Positions 29,545-37,600 are shown, counted from the first letter of the stretch. The stretch: 64,000 bases of DNA from Streptomyces sp. WAC 01529 (GCF_003945545.1 NZ_CP029617.1:3607001-3671000); one strand, 5' to 3'. Made by a program: numbers and translations. The notes: generated from the letters alone by a model not told the origin.

Positions 29545-30546
29545 ATGGACGTAGTCAGCGACGCCATCGCGTCCGCGCGCATCGGGCGCCCCGACGCCCA
29601 CCGCGTCGGAGTCTCCGGCTCCTGGTGCTGCCGGCTGCCCGCGTACGAGGGCGTGGGGTTCCACGTGGTCCTGGCGGGCGGCTGCTGGCTGCTGCCGGAC
29701 GGCGGCGGCGCCCCGCTCACCCTCGCGGCGGGCGACGCGGTGCTGCTGCCGCGCGGCGCGGGGCACGTGCTCGCGGACTCCCCCGCCGACGCCCGTACCG
29801 TCGCACGGGCGGTCCCCTTCGAGCGCTGGCGACACGACACGGACGGCGGCGCCCCGCGGACCCTCGCCACGCACCCCGAACAGGGCGCCGGGGCCACCGA
29901 ATTGCTCTGCGGCAAGTACCGCTTCGACCGCACCCACGCCCACCCCCTCTTCGCCGAACTCCCCGAGACCGTGCACCTGCCCCGCCGCGCCGGGCACCAC
30001 CCGGAGCTACAGGCGGCGATCGGCCTGCTCGGCCGCGAGACGGGCGCGGCCCTGCCCGGCGCGGACGTCGCCGTCCCCGGCCTCCTGGACCTGCTCCTCG
30101 TCTACCTGGTGCGGGCCTGGGCCACGGACCACGCGGCAGGCTCCGGCTGGCCCGCCGCGCTCGCCGACCCGGTGGTCGCCGAGGCCCTGCGCCTCCTCCA
30201 CGCGGCCCCCGAAGCCCCCTGGACCAACGCCCTGCTGGCCTCCCGCACGGGCGTCTCCCGCGCCACCCTCGCGCGCCGCTTCACGGCCCTGGTGGGCCGC
30301 GCCCCGATGACCTACCTCACCTGGTGGCGCATGTCCCGGGCGGCCACGCTCCTGCGCGAGACGACCCACCCCCTGGAGTCGGTGGCCCGCCAGGTCGGCT
30401 ACAGCTCGCCGTACGCCCTCTCGCACGCGTTCACCCGGACGTTCGGCGTCACGCCGGGGCGGTACCGGAAGGCGCCCGGCGCGCACGGCACGGCAGCCGG
30501 GGCCACGCTGGAAGGGAGAGGGTTTTCCGTACCCCTCAGCGGTTGA
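29545..30546 (+). CDS. AraC-family regulator with cupin sensor domain
   Basis: 333 residues. The N-terminal ~170 form a cupin_6 sensor domain (VGFHVVLAGGCWLLPDGG, LAAGDAVLLPRGAGHVLADS). The C-terminal ~100 form the double helix-turn-helix AraC DNA-binding domain (WTNALLASRTGVSRATLARRFTALVGRAPMTYLTWWRMSRAATLL, then VARQVGYSSPYALSHAFTRTFGVTPGRYR). A short variable tail follows. It is divergent from the MBL-fold hydrolase and 13 bases ahead of a cupin gene, so it may control either. Proteins of this type often sense small redox or aldehyde-like compounds; the ligand is unknown. Confidence 0.92.
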   Translation: MDVVSDAIASARIGRPDAHRVGVSGSWCCRLPAYEGVGFHVVLAGGCWLLPDGGGAPLTLAAGDAVLLPRGAGHVLADSPADARTVARAVPFERWRHDTDGGAPRTLATHPEQGAGATELLCGKYRFDRTHAHPLFAELPETVHLPRRAGHHPELQAAIGLLGRETGAALPGADVAVPGLLDLLLVYLVRAWATDHAAGSGWPAALADPVVAEALRLLHAAPEAPWTNALLASRTGVSRATLARRFTALVGRAPMTYLTWWRMSRAATLLRETTHPLESVARQVGYSSPYALSHAFTRTFGVTPGRYRKAPGAHGTAAGATLEGRGFSVPLSG

Positions 30547-30559
30547 GCAGGGAGGAGCC

Positions 30560-30925
30560 ATGACAGCGCTCACGCGGAAGGACACTCCGGTCGCCATCGC
30601 GGACGGCGGAGTGGAGCTGCGCTTTCAGGACATCGGCGGAGACATGTCGGTCGCCTTCGTGAGGTTCCCCGAGGGCACCGACATGGGACCGGCCCTCAAA
30701 GGGCTGGCCGGTGACCTCTGCCCGTGCCCGCACTGGGGCTATCTCTTCAAGGGGCGCCTGAAGATGCGGACGCCGGACGGCGACGAGGTCTACGAGGCGG
30801 GCGAGGCCTTCTACTGGCCGCCCGGCCACGCCCCGGTGGCCCTTGAGGACTGCGAGTACGTCGACTTCTCGCCGACCAAGGACTTCAACGAGGTGATCGA
30901 ACACATCAAGGCGCAGGGAGGCTGA
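30560..30925 (+). CDS. cupin-domain protein
   Basis: 121-residue single-domain cupin. CPHWGYLFKGRLKM and EAFYWPPGHAPVAL mark the two cupin boxes, but the first lacks the classical HxH pair, so metal binding is uncertain. It has two cysteines in DLCPCPHWG. GGGAGGAG precedes ATG 30560. It follows the AraC gene by 13 bases and is followed after three bases by an unknown gene, so the three may be co-transcribed. Function unknown. Confidence 0.85.
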   Translation: MTALTRKDTPVAIADGGVELRFQDIGGDMSVAFVRFPEGTDMGPALKGLAGDLCPCPHWGYLFKGRLKMRTPDGDEVYEAGEAFYWPPGHAPVALEDCEYVDFSPTKDFNEVIEHIKAQGG

Positions 30926-30928
30926 CGG

Positions 30929-31348
30929 GTGCCCGCCGGACGCACACAGCGGGCCCTCGCGGCTGCGCTGTGGCACTACACGGCCACTCCCGTGGCCAAG
31001 CCGTACTACGTGCGCGGATGTATCCCGGATCTGAACGAGCCGAGAGTCACCGTCGCCCTGTGGACCGGGCCCGCGGCACGCGAGAAGAGGAACCTCTTCC
31101 TGTCTCTCCCGTTGGTCTCCGGCGGCGTGCCCGTCTCGGCGACGCACGTCACGTCGGGGCTGTTGGGGCTGGGCCGGGGAACTCATATGTTCGGCTTCAC
31201 GGGCCGTTGGTTCGACGGCAAGCGTGTCCTCAACGGGAGCTCGCTCCTTGAGGGCGTGGCAGCATCTTGGCCGCCTGTCGAGGACGGAGAACAACGCGGG
31301 CCGAGGGGCTTCTACTTTGAGCGGCCGGGGCAGCTGAAGCAGTACTGA
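30929..31348 (+). CDS. hypothetical protein, unrecognised family
   Basis: 139 residues from GTG 30929, which lies three bases after the cupin stop. I do not recognise the family. No signal peptide or clear transmembrane helix is seen; the sequence is aromatic-rich (LWHYTATPVAKPYYVRG, MFGFTGRWFDG, GFYFERPG) and predicted beta-rich. Codon use differs from the neighbours, with many codons ending in A or T (TGT, GAT, CGT, CTT, ACT), which hints at recent acquisition or weak expression. It could be translated with the cupin gene. Confidence 0.65.
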   Translation: MPAGRTQRALAAALWHYTATPVAKPYYVRGCIPDLNEPRVTVALWTGPAAREKRNLFLSLPLVSGGVPVSATHVTSGLLGLGRGTHMFGFTGRWFDGKRVLNGSSLLEGVAASWPPVEDGEQRGPRGFYFERPGQLKQY

Positions 31349-31393
31349 CTCCCGTGCCGGTATCCCCCGGCGCCTGGACCGCCTTCCTGGGGC

Positions 31394-32479
31394 TCAGCCC
31401 GATTGTGCGCTGCGGGCGCGGTCGGACATCAGCTGGGTGACGGACTGAAGGTCGTCGCTGTCGTAGCGGCGACTCTCGTTGTCCTTGCCGCTGACGACGG
31501 TGATCACCGTGCCGGTGCGGACCACCGTGTAGTGGGTGGTCTCGGTGACGTACCCCCCGCCGCCGCCCTCCGACAGGGAGAACGCGACGAGTTCGTCGCC
31601 GACCGCCGGCATCGTCATCCGCCGCGCCCCCTCCTCGGCCGCCTTCCGGCTCTGCGCGCGGAAGGCGGCGGAGGCCTTGCCCGTGCTCGGGTACGCGAGG
31701 ACACGGAACCCCGTGTCCATGCCGTACTTTCCCTGGTACGCGGCCTCGCCCTCGTACGTCGAGCCGTCGTCCTGCGAGGAGACGTCCGCGGTGGGCTGAC
31801 CGCTCATCGTCCAGCCCGACGCCAGACTGGTCGTGTCGGGCAGGACCCGCAGGACCGCGTCGGCGTCGGCGAGCGGTTGCGGCTTCCACTCCCCGCCCCC
31901 CGCACCCGTACCCGCGCCGCCGACCGCGGCGTCACCCGCCTCCACCCCGGACGCGGCCGCCCCGCCCCCGCCGCCCGGCGAGTCGTCACCGCTGAACGCC
32001 TGCGTGCCGCCATAGACCGCGAGGACCGCGAGCGCGACGAGGGCGGCCAGGCACGCCACCAGCGCCGTGCGCCCCGCGGGGGTGTTGTTGAAGGTCACCG
32101 GCCCCAGCGAAAGGGTGCTGCCCCGCACCTTCGCGCCGCCGTCGATGACGATGCTGCCCGTGTACTCCCGAGGGGGCCCGGCCGGTGGAGGGCCGGCCGG
32201 AGGCGGGCCCGCCAGCACCTCCGCGAGCCGGGCGGCGAACTCCGGGTCCGCCGCGACCCGCTCCCGCACCGCTTCCCGCAGCGCGGCCAGCGCCTCCGGG
32301 TCCTGCGGCCTCGCCTCCACGACGTCCAGCGCCGCCCGCCCGGCGGGATCCCCGCCGACGCGCTGCCGTACGAGATCGGAGACGGTCTGCCCCACCTCCG
32401 CCCCCACCGCGCCCGCCGCGCCCCCTGCGAACCCCGTCATCACGCGCACCGCTTCCGCGACCACGTCCACGGACCCCAC
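31394..32479 (-). CDS. single-pass membrane protein of unknown function
   Basis: 361 residues. The N-terminal ~90 residues are helical (ALREAVRERVAADPEFAARLAEVL). A Pro/Gly repeat (PPPAGPPPAG) and a short segment GSIVIDGGAKVRGSTLSLGPVTFNN follow. One transmembrane helix comes at about 135-158 (TALVACLAALVALAVLAVYGG), then a Gly-rich linker. The C-terminal ~170-residue domain is outside if the N-terminus is cytoplasmic, and resembles exported lipoprotein-type sensor domains (WTMSGQPTADVSSQ, YVTETTHYTVVRTGTVITVVSG). GTG 32479 is the start; the ribosome-binding site is weak. Function unknown. Confidence 0.8.
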   Translation of the reverse strand: MGSVDVVAEAVRVMTGFAGGAAGAVGAEVGQTVSDLVRQRVGGDPAGRAALDVVEARPQDPEALAALREAVRERVAADPEFAARLAEVLAGPPPAGPPPAGPPREYTGSIVIDGGAKVRGSTLSLGPVTFNNTPAGRTALVACLAALVALAVLAVYGGTQAFSGDDSPGGGGGAAASGVEAGDAAVGGAGTGAGGGEWKPQPLADADAVLRVLPDTTSLASGWTMSGQPTADVSSQDDGSTYEGEAAYQGKYGMDTGFRVLAYPSTGKASAAFRAQSRKAAEEGARRMTMPAVGDELVAFSLSEGGGGGYVTETTHYTVVRTGTVITVVSGKDNESRRYDSDDLQSVTQLMSDRARSAQSG

Positions 32480-32607
32480 GCCACCACCCCCGAGTCATGG
32501 GCATGCCATCCGACTCATGCCGAGGCCCCCATTGTCGGTCAACCCCGCCTGGATGTAAGGGCGTTGACGGTACCGGCACCAAGACCCGGTCTGCCCGGTC
32601 GGCTAGG

Positions 32608-33114
32608 TCAGGTCGCCCGCGTCAGCCGGTTCGCCAGCGTCGACATCGTGTACGTACCGATGCCGAGGACGACTTCGAGGGCATTGCGCTCGGTGTAGCC
32701 GTGGGACAGGAACGCCTTCAGGTCCTCGTCACCGACGCCGCCCGCCGTGGCAAGCACCGTCAGCGTGAACTGCCGTACCGCTTCGAGCCGTTCGTCCGGC
32801 AGCTCCCGCTCCTCGCGCAGGGCCGCGATCGGCTCCGTCCCCGCGCCCAGCTTGCGCAGCTTGCCGGTGTGCATGGTGACGCAGATGTGGCAGTCGTTGC
32901 GGGTGGCGACCGTCATGATGACGACCTCGCGGGCGACGGGCTCCAGCGTCGTACGCTCGAAGGCCGCGCTCAACTCCAGGAAGTTGTTGAGGAGTTCGGG
33001 AGACTCGGCGAGCCGCGCGACGGCGTTCGGGAGCTGCCCGAAGGCCTGGGTCACCCGCTCCATGGCGGGGCGGGACTCGGCCGGTGCGGTCTCCACGGTG
33101 TGGTCGGCGAACAA
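32608..33114 (-). CDS. carboxymuconolactone decarboxylase/AhpD-like protein
   Basis: 168-residue AhpD-like all-helical protein with the redox motif NDCHICVTMHTGKL (CxxC followed by His), as in alkylhydroperoxidase AhpD and other CMD-family peroxidase-like proteins. I choose TTG 33114 as start because AGGGGG sits six bases upstream and the family fold begins shortly after; no ATG is available nearby. The upstream divergent gene codes for a MarR regulator, and the shared gap holds GTTGACGA-type half-sites. Regulation by redox stress via that MarR is a reasonable inference. Confidence 0.85.
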   Translation of the reverse strand: MFADHTVETAPAESRPAMERVTQAFGQLPNAVARLAESPELLNNFLELSAAFERTTLEPVAREVVIMTVATRNDCHICVTMHTGKLRKLGAGTEPIAALREERELPDERLEAVRQFTLTVLATAGGVGDEDLKAFLSHGYTERNALEVVLGIGTYTMSTLANRLTRAT

Positions 33115-33125
33115 GGTGTACCCCC

Positions 33126-33131
33126 TACTAT
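33126..33131 (+). promoter_or_regulatory. -10 of the MarR gene at 33139
   Basis: TACTAT ends eight bases before ATG 33139, giving a nearly leaderless mRNA. It lies between the divergent AhpD-like and MarR genes and immediately precedes the first operator half-site. Confidence 0.55.
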
Positions 33132-33173
33132 CGACAACATGGTTGACGAACAGAAGGTAAACCAGGTTGACGA
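33131..33173. promoter_or_regulatory. operator-like sites over the MarR start codon
   Basis: TCGACAAC-ATG-GTTGACGA (33131-33149) is an inverted repeat with one mismatch per arm, centred on the ATG of the MarR gene. GGTTGACGA is repeated at 33165-33173, 24 bases after the first copy. This fits an autoregulatory MarR site controlling both divergent genes. Confidence 0.55.
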
Positions 33174-33675
33174 TAGGCGCAAGGGGATTCCCGGAACCGG
33201 GGAGGAGGGAGTCGAGGGCAGGGGATACGAACTCCCCTTCCTCCTCCTCGCCGGCTTCCGCTCCCTCATCGACCGCCTGCACGCCGAACTCGCCCACCAG
33301 GGCCACCCCGACCTCCGCCCCGCCCACGGCTTCGCCCTCCAGGCCATCGGCGCCCGGGGCGCCACCGCCACCGAGATCGGCCGCCGCCTCGGCGTCTCCA
33401 AGCAGGCCGCGGGCAAGACGGTCGACCGGCTCGTCGCCCTCGGCTACGCGGCCCGCGCCGACGACCCCGCCGACGCCCGCCGCAAGCTGGTCCGTGTCAC
33501 CCCGCACGGCGTGGACGCGCTGCGCCGCTCGGCGGTCGTCTTCGACGAGCTGCGGGCGGAGTGGGCGGCGTCCCTCGGCGCCGACCGCCTCCGCGACCTC
33601 GAATCCGGCCTGCGCACGGTCGTGCCGCCGGAGGCGTTCCGTCTCGACGCGGCGGGGTGGCTGGGCGGCTCTTGA
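33139..33675 (+). CDS. MarR-family regulator, divergent from AhpD-like gene
   Basis: 178-residue MarR-type winged-helix protein. The DNA-binding part is ATATEIGRRLGVSKQAAGKTVDRLVALGYAARADDPADARRKLVRVTPHG. The N-terminal ~35 residues precede the first family helix and may be a variable extension; no convincing internal start was found, and the leaderless promoter supports ATG 33139. Given the divergent AhpD-like redox protein and operator-like repeats spanning the start codon, it probably represses both genes. Confidence 0.9.
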   Translation: MVDEQKVNQVDDRRKGIPGTGEEGVEGRGYELPFLLLAGFRSLIDRLHAELAHQGHPDLRPAHGFALQAIGARGATATEIGRRLGVSKQAAGKTVDRLVALGYAARADDPADARRKLVRVTPHGVDALRRSAVVFDELRAEWAASLGADRLRDLESGLRTVVPPEAFRLDAAGWLGGS

Positions 33676-33756
33676 GCGGACGTGACCTTGCCGCCGTGCG
33701 TATCGTTGTACTGCGCGGTTGCCCGTCCCAAGAGGCAGCCGGGGAGGAGCGCCACG

Positions 33757-34341
33757 ATGACTCCTGTGGACGACGGGATCAAGGTGGCCGACAGCAACAC
33801 CGCGCGTCTGGACGAGATGTTCGAGGCGCTTGAGCGGGGGCCCTTCGTTGAGGGGTACAAGATCGACATCATCGAGGGCGTCGTCTACATGGCGCCGCAG
33901 CGGACCAACCACTGGGACATCACCGTGGGCATCCTGGAGCAGTTGAGGACCAAATACCCGCGTCAGCGCCTGCTGTCCGACGTGCGTATCGACTATCCCG
34001 GTGAGCTGAATGCCTTCTGCAGTGACGTGGCCCTGGTCGCCGAGGGCGCCGAACGCACGAAGCGGGGCGGGTTCCTCTGCGGCGACGTCGCATTCGTCGC
34101 CGAAGTGACCTCCCGGGGCACGGACTCGAACGACTACGGCCCCAAGAAGAGCGGTTACGCCACCGCCGGAGTCGCCGTCTACCTCATCGTCGATCCCTAC
34201 CAGGGCAAGTGTCACGTCTACACCCGGCCCGGCGACGGCGACTACAACGACCACACGAAGGTCGGCTTCGGCGACAAGGTCGACCTGACCCGCACCTTCC
34301 TCGGCCTCACCCTCGACACCTCCGACTTCTGCCGCGACTGA
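33757..34341 (+). CDS. Uma2-family (DUF820) restriction-endonuclease-fold protein
   Basis: 194-residue PD-(D/E)xK-fold protein of the Uma2/DUF820 group, very expanded in Streptomyces and cyanobacteria; no physiological role is established. Core segments are YKIDIIEGVVYMAPQRTNHW, a candidate Asp in FCSDVALVAEG, and the Glu/Lys motif VAEVTSRGTDSNDYGPKKSGYATAGVAVYLIVDP. The upstream open frame begins at 33682, but ATG 33757 has a strong GGGGAGGAG just before it. No partner gene is adjacent, so it is a lone copy. Confidence 0.9.
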   Translation: MTPVDDGIKVADSNTARLDEMFEALERGPFVEGYKIDIIEGVVYMAPQRTNHWDITVGILEQLRTKYPRQRLLSDVRIDYPGELNAFCSDVALVAEGAERTKRGGFLCGDVAFVAEVTSRGTDSNDYGPKKSGYATAGVAVYLIVDPYQGKCHVYTRPGDGDYNDHTKVGFGDKVDLTRTFLGLTLDTSDFCRD

Positions 34342-34390
34342 CCCGAACCCCCTTGCCTAGAGCCCACTCCACCCCCTTGGCTAGGACCTC

Positions 34391-35380
34391 ATGAGGTACA
34401 CGCAGCTGGGACGCACAGGGCTCAAGGTCAGCCGGCTCACGCTCGGCACCATGAACTTCGGGCCGTTCACCAACGAACCCGACAGCCACTCGCTCATGGA
34501 CACCGCGCTCGACGCGGGCGTCAACTACTTCGACACCGCCAACGTGTACGGCCAGAGCGCGGGCAAGGGCCGCACCGAGGAGATCATCGGCACCTGGTTC
34601 GCCCAGGGCGGCGAGCGGCGCGACAAGGTCGTGCTCGCCACCAAGGTGTACGGGAACATGACCGCCGACGGCGAACCCGTCTGGCCCAACCACGACCGGC
34701 TCTCCGCACTCAACATCCGCCGCGCCGTCGAGGGCTCGCTCAAGCGCCTCCAGACCGACTACATCGACATCTACCAGTTCCACCACATCGACCGGCACAC
34801 ACCGATCGAGGAGATCTGGCAGGCCGTCGACGTCCTGGTCCAGCAGGGCAAGATCCTCTACGCCGGTTCCTCCAACTTTCCCGGCTACAAGATCGCCCAG
34901 GCCAACGAGGTCGCCGCCCGCCGCGGCAGCTACGGCCTGGTCAGCGAGCAGTGCCTGTACAACCTCGCCGTGCGCGACGCCGAGACGGAGGTCATCCCGG
35001 CCTCCCAGGAGTACGGCGTCGGGGTCATCCCCTGGTCGCCGCTGCACGGCGGCCTGCTCGGGGGCGCCCTGAAGAAGCAGGAGGGCGCGCGCCGCAGTGG
35101 CGGCCGGGCCGCCGCGGAGCTGGCCAAGCCCGAGGTGCGCGCGCAGGTCCAGGCGTACGAGGACCTGCTCGACAAGCACGGCCTCGAACCCGGCGAGGTC
35201 GCCCTGGCCTGGCTCCTGACGCGCCCCGGCATCACCGCGCCGATCGTCGGACCGCGCACCGCCGAACAGCTCGACTCCGCGCTGCGCGCCGTCGAGCTGG
35301 AACTCTCCCCGGAGCTTCTCGACTCCCTGGACGAGATCTTCCCGGGGCCCGGCCCGTCACCGGAGTCCTTCGCCTGGTAA
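34391..35380 (+). CDS. aldo/keto reductase
   Basis: 329-residue NADPH-dependent aldo/keto reductase of the YhdN/voltage-gated K+ channel beta-like type. N-terminal MRYTQLGRTGLKVSRLTLGTMNFG, catalytic Asp/Tyr in YFDTANVYG, Lys in LATKVYG, and His in IYQFHHID complete the tetrad. NADPH-binding segments lie near the C-terminus (GPRTAEQLDSALRA). The substrate is unknown. ATG 34391 lacks a good ribosome-binding site; two direct copies of CCCCCTTGSCTAG lie just upstream (34348-34384), and a third related CCCCCTTGGC follows the gene stop. Confidence 0.93.
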   Translation: MRYTQLGRTGLKVSRLTLGTMNFGPFTNEPDSHSLMDTALDAGVNYFDTANVYGQSAGKGRTEEIIGTWFAQGGERRDKVVLATKVYGNMTADGEPVWPNHDRLSALNIRRAVEGSLKRLQTDYIDIYQFHHIDRHTPIEEIWQAVDVLVQQGKILYAGSSNFPGYKIAQANEVAARRGSYGLVSEQCLYNLAVRDAETEVIPASQEYGVGVIPWSPLHGGLLGGALKKQEGARRSGGRAAAELAKPEVRAQVQAYEDLLDKHGLEPGEVALAWLLTRPGITAPIVGPRTAEQLDSALRAVELELSPELLDSLDEIFPGPGPSPESFAW

Positions 35381-35441
35381 CCCCCTTGGCAACCCCTCTC
35401 CGAGGTAGCCCCTCTGGGTACGCGGGGCGGTCCGCGGTCGG

Positions 35442-35531
35442 CTAACCGCCGAGCGCGGCCGCCACCGCCACCACGACGAACATCATCACGAGCACACCGG
35501 CCATGATCCGGTTTCTGGTCTTCGGGTCCAC
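35442..35531 (-). CDS. small single-helix membrane protein (29 residues)
   Basis: From GTG 35531 the frame reads DPKTRNRIMAGVLVMMFVV and on, ending ALGG: a short polar start followed by one hydrophobic helix. I recall similar tiny conserved membrane proteins in Streptomyces but cannot name a family. It lies ten bases after the ThpR stop, so the two could be co-transcribed. No strong ribosome-binding site; moderate to low confidence. Confidence 0.5.
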   Translation of the reverse strand: MDPKTRNRIMAGVLVMMFVVVAVAAALGG

Positions 35532-35541
35532 ACCGTCGAGG

Positions 35542-36132
35542 TTAACCGCCCGCCTCCCGCTCCCGGTCGCCGCCTCCCAGTGGCCAGCGCCCGACCGTCT
35601 CGTACCGCGGCCGCTCCCCCGGCACCCCGCTCCTCGGCAGCTCACTGCGTACGAGCGTCAGCTCGTCCACCGTCCAGGACGTGCCCGCGAAGGACGCGAG
35701 CGCATCGGCGTACGGCCGCAGGTCCGTTCCGCCGGAACCGCGCGCCAGCGTCAGATGGGGGCGGTAGGGCCGGTCCTCCTCCCTCGCGAGGCCCGCCTTG
35801 CGCGCCGCCGCCTCCGCCCGCTGGGCAAGGAGCCGCAGCGCGGCCACCTCCCCCGTGACCCCGGCCCACAGCACTCGGTCCCCGAAGCGCCCGCCGCCGC
35901 GCAGGGCGAGTGCGAAGGGCGGGGTGCGGTGCGCGGCCCGCGCCAGGCGGGTGGTGAGGTCCGGCACGGTCTCCTGTGGCACCTCGGCCATGAACGCCAG
36001 CGTGAAGTGCCAGCTGTCGCGGGGCGCCCAGCGCAGGGCCTCGGCGCCAGGGAGCGCCCGCAGCCCGGACGCCGCCGCCGCGAGTTCGGCGACGACGGCG
36101 TCCGGCGGCAGCACGGCCGCGAAGAGTCTCAT
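35542..36132 (-). CDS. thpR: RNA 2',3'-cyclic phosphodiesterase (2H family)
   Basis: 196-residue 2H-family protein. The two catalytic motifs are HFTL at 42-45 and HLTL at 126-129, and the N-terminal MRLFAAVLPPDAVV matches ThpR (once called 2'-5' RNA ligase). It opens 2',3'-cyclic phosphate ends on RNA in vitro; the cellular substrate is unsettled. The C-terminal tail is Gly/Arg/Glu-rich. ATG 36132. It sits 39 bases downstream of the MFS gene on the same strand. Confidence 0.92.
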   Translation of the reverse strand: MRLFAAVLPPDAVVAELAAAASGLRALPGAEALRWAPRDSWHFTLAFMAEVPQETVPDLTTRLARAAHRTPPFALALRGGGRFGDRVLWAGVTGEVAALRLLAQRAEAAARKAGLAREEDRPYRPHLTLARGSGGTDLRPYADALASFAGTSWTVDELTLVRSELPRSGVPGERPRYETVGRWPLGGGDREREAGG

Positions 36133-36171
36133 GGGGCGACGCTAGCCCCGACGGGAGCCCACGTGGGCGCG

Positions 36172-37524
36172 TCAGGCCACGGTCGCCAGCTCCCGCTCCC
36201 GTTCCCGCGGCACGAACCGCACGTGCTGCCGGCCGCGGCGCAGGTCCACCTTGAGCCGCAGGTTCGCCGCGCGCGCCAGCATCAGACCCACGCCGACCGC
36301 GGCGAGCGCGCAGACCAGGCCGCCGACGGCCATGCTGATCCGTACGCCATAGGCGTCCGCGAGCCAGCCGAAGAGCGGTCCGCCCAGCGGCGTACCGCCG
36401 GTGAAGACCATCATGAACAGGGACATGACGCGGCCGCGCATCTCGGGGTCGGTGGCCATCTGCACCGAGGAGTTGGCGGTGACGTTCACCGTCAGGCCGA
36501 GGATGCCGATGGGCACGATCAGCGCGACGAACATCCACAGCTCGGGCGCGAAGGCCGCCGCGATCTGGAGCACGCTGAAGGCGAGCGCCGCCCCGGCGAG
36601 CAGTCGCAGCCGCGAGGTGCCGCGGCGGGCCGCGAGGAGCGCACCGGCCAGCGAGCCGAGGGCCATCAGGGTGTTGAAGAGTCCGTACATCCCGACGCCG
36701 CCGTGGAAGACGTCGTCCGCGAAGGCGCTCAGCCAGATCGGGAAGTTGAAGCCGAACGTGCCGACGAAGCCGACGAGGACGATCGGCCAGATCAGCTCGG
36801 GGTGCTTGGAGACGTAGTTCAGACCCTCCCGCAGCTGTCCCTTGCCGCGCGGCTTGCGCGGGGTGGCGTGCAGCTCGTCGGTGCGCATCAGGAGCAGACC
36901 GGTGAGCGGCGCGAGGAAGGACAGGCCGTTGGCGAGGAACGCCCAGCCGGGTCCGACGGCCGCGGTCAGGCCGCTCGCCACGGCGGGGCCGATCAGGCGG
37001 GCGGACTGGAAGTTCGCCGAGTTCAGCGAGACGGCGTTGCGGACCTGGTCGGGGCCGACCATCTCGGAGACGAAGGACTGCCGCGTCGGGTTGTCGACGA
37101 CGGTGACGAGGCCGGTGAAGAAGGCCGCGACGTAGACGTGCCAGACCTGGACGTGTCCGCTGAGGGTGAGCGCGGCGAGGAAGAGGCCGCTGACGCTCAT
37201 CGCGCCCTGGGTGCAGAAGAGCAGGTTCCGCTTGGCGAAGCGGTCGGCGATCACGCCGCCGTAGAGGCCGAAAAGCAGCATCGGCAGGAACTGCATGGCC
37301 GTGGTGATGCCGACGGCCGCGGAGGAGCCGGTGAGGCTGAGCACCAGCCAGTCCTGGGTGATGCGGGCCATCCAGGTGCCGGTGTTCGAGACGACGGCAC
37401 CGGTCGCGAAGAGCCGGTAGTTGCGGATCCTCAGCGAGCTGAACATCGAGGACTTGCGAGGGCGGTCGGGCTTGTCGAGGGCGGTTGGTGCGGGGGCGGA
37501 GTCTGCTCCGGATCCCGTACTCAA
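36172..37524 (-). CDS. MFS exporter (MarR-controlled, drug type)
   Basis: 450-residue, 12-helix MFS transporter of the MFS_3/enterobactin-exporter type (LRIRNYRLFATGAVVSNTGTWMARITQDWLVL, then FGLYGGVIADRFAKRNLL in loop 2-3). I place the start at TTG 37524 because a perfect AAAGGAGG lies ten bases upstream; the first ATG is 26 codons later with no such site. The upstream MarR gene is on the same strand, 153 bases away, so they probably form one unit with MarR as regulator. The leader has a tandem repeat and a small open frame ending on the TTG. The C-terminal tail is Arg/Glu-rich. Confidence 0.92.
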   Translation of the reverse strand: MSTGSGADSAPAPTALDKPDRPRKSSMFSSLRIRNYRLFATGAVVSNTGTWMARITQDWLVLSLTGSSAAVGITTAMQFLPMLLFGLYGGVIADRFAKRNLLFCTQGAMSVSGLFLAALTLSGHVQVWHVYVAAFFTGLVTVVDNPTRQSFVSEMVGPDQVRNAVSLNSANFQSARLIGPAVASGLTAAVGPGWAFLANGLSFLAPLTGLLLMRTDELHATPRKPRGKGQLREGLNYVSKHPELIWPIVLVGFVGTFGFNFPIWLSAFADDVFHGGVGMYGLFNTLMALGSLAGALLAARRGTSRLRLLAGAALAFSVLQIAAAFAPELWMFVALIVPIGILGLTVNVTANSSVQMATDPEMRGRVMSLFMMVFTGGTPLGGPLFGWLADAYGVRISMAVGGLVCALAAVGVGLMLARAANLRLKVDLRRGRQHVRFVPRERERELATVA

Positions 37525-37600
37525 AGTGGGTTCGCCTCCTTTGGCGTACGAAGGGTCATTTCCTCTGGCGTACGTGGGTCGTTTCCTCTGGCTTACGAAG
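37521..37600 (-). promoter_or_regulatory. tandem-repeated leader of the MFS gene with a 12-codon open frame
   Basis: Three units of about 23-24 bases (37542-37565, 37566-37588, 37589 on) each hold, on the minus strand, an AGAGGAAAYGA- or AAAGGAGG-type purine block and GTACG/GTAAG. The middle unit has ATG at 37559, which opens MTLRTPKEANPL and ends at TGA 37521-37523. That TGA overlaps the TTG start of the MFS gene by two bases. Coupled translation or attenuation is possible; the ATG's own ribosome site is very close. Confidence 0.5.

Noticed and set aside
33757..34341. A restriction-modification or defence system around the Uma2 gene
   Set aside because: No methyltransferase, specificity or other defence gene is adjacent; Uma2 genes are commonly solitary in Streptomyces.
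34347..34390. TAGGAC as a leaderless -10 for the aldo-keto reductase gene
   Set aside because: The hexamer is only four bases from ATG 34391, so the predicted start would fall inside the coding region.
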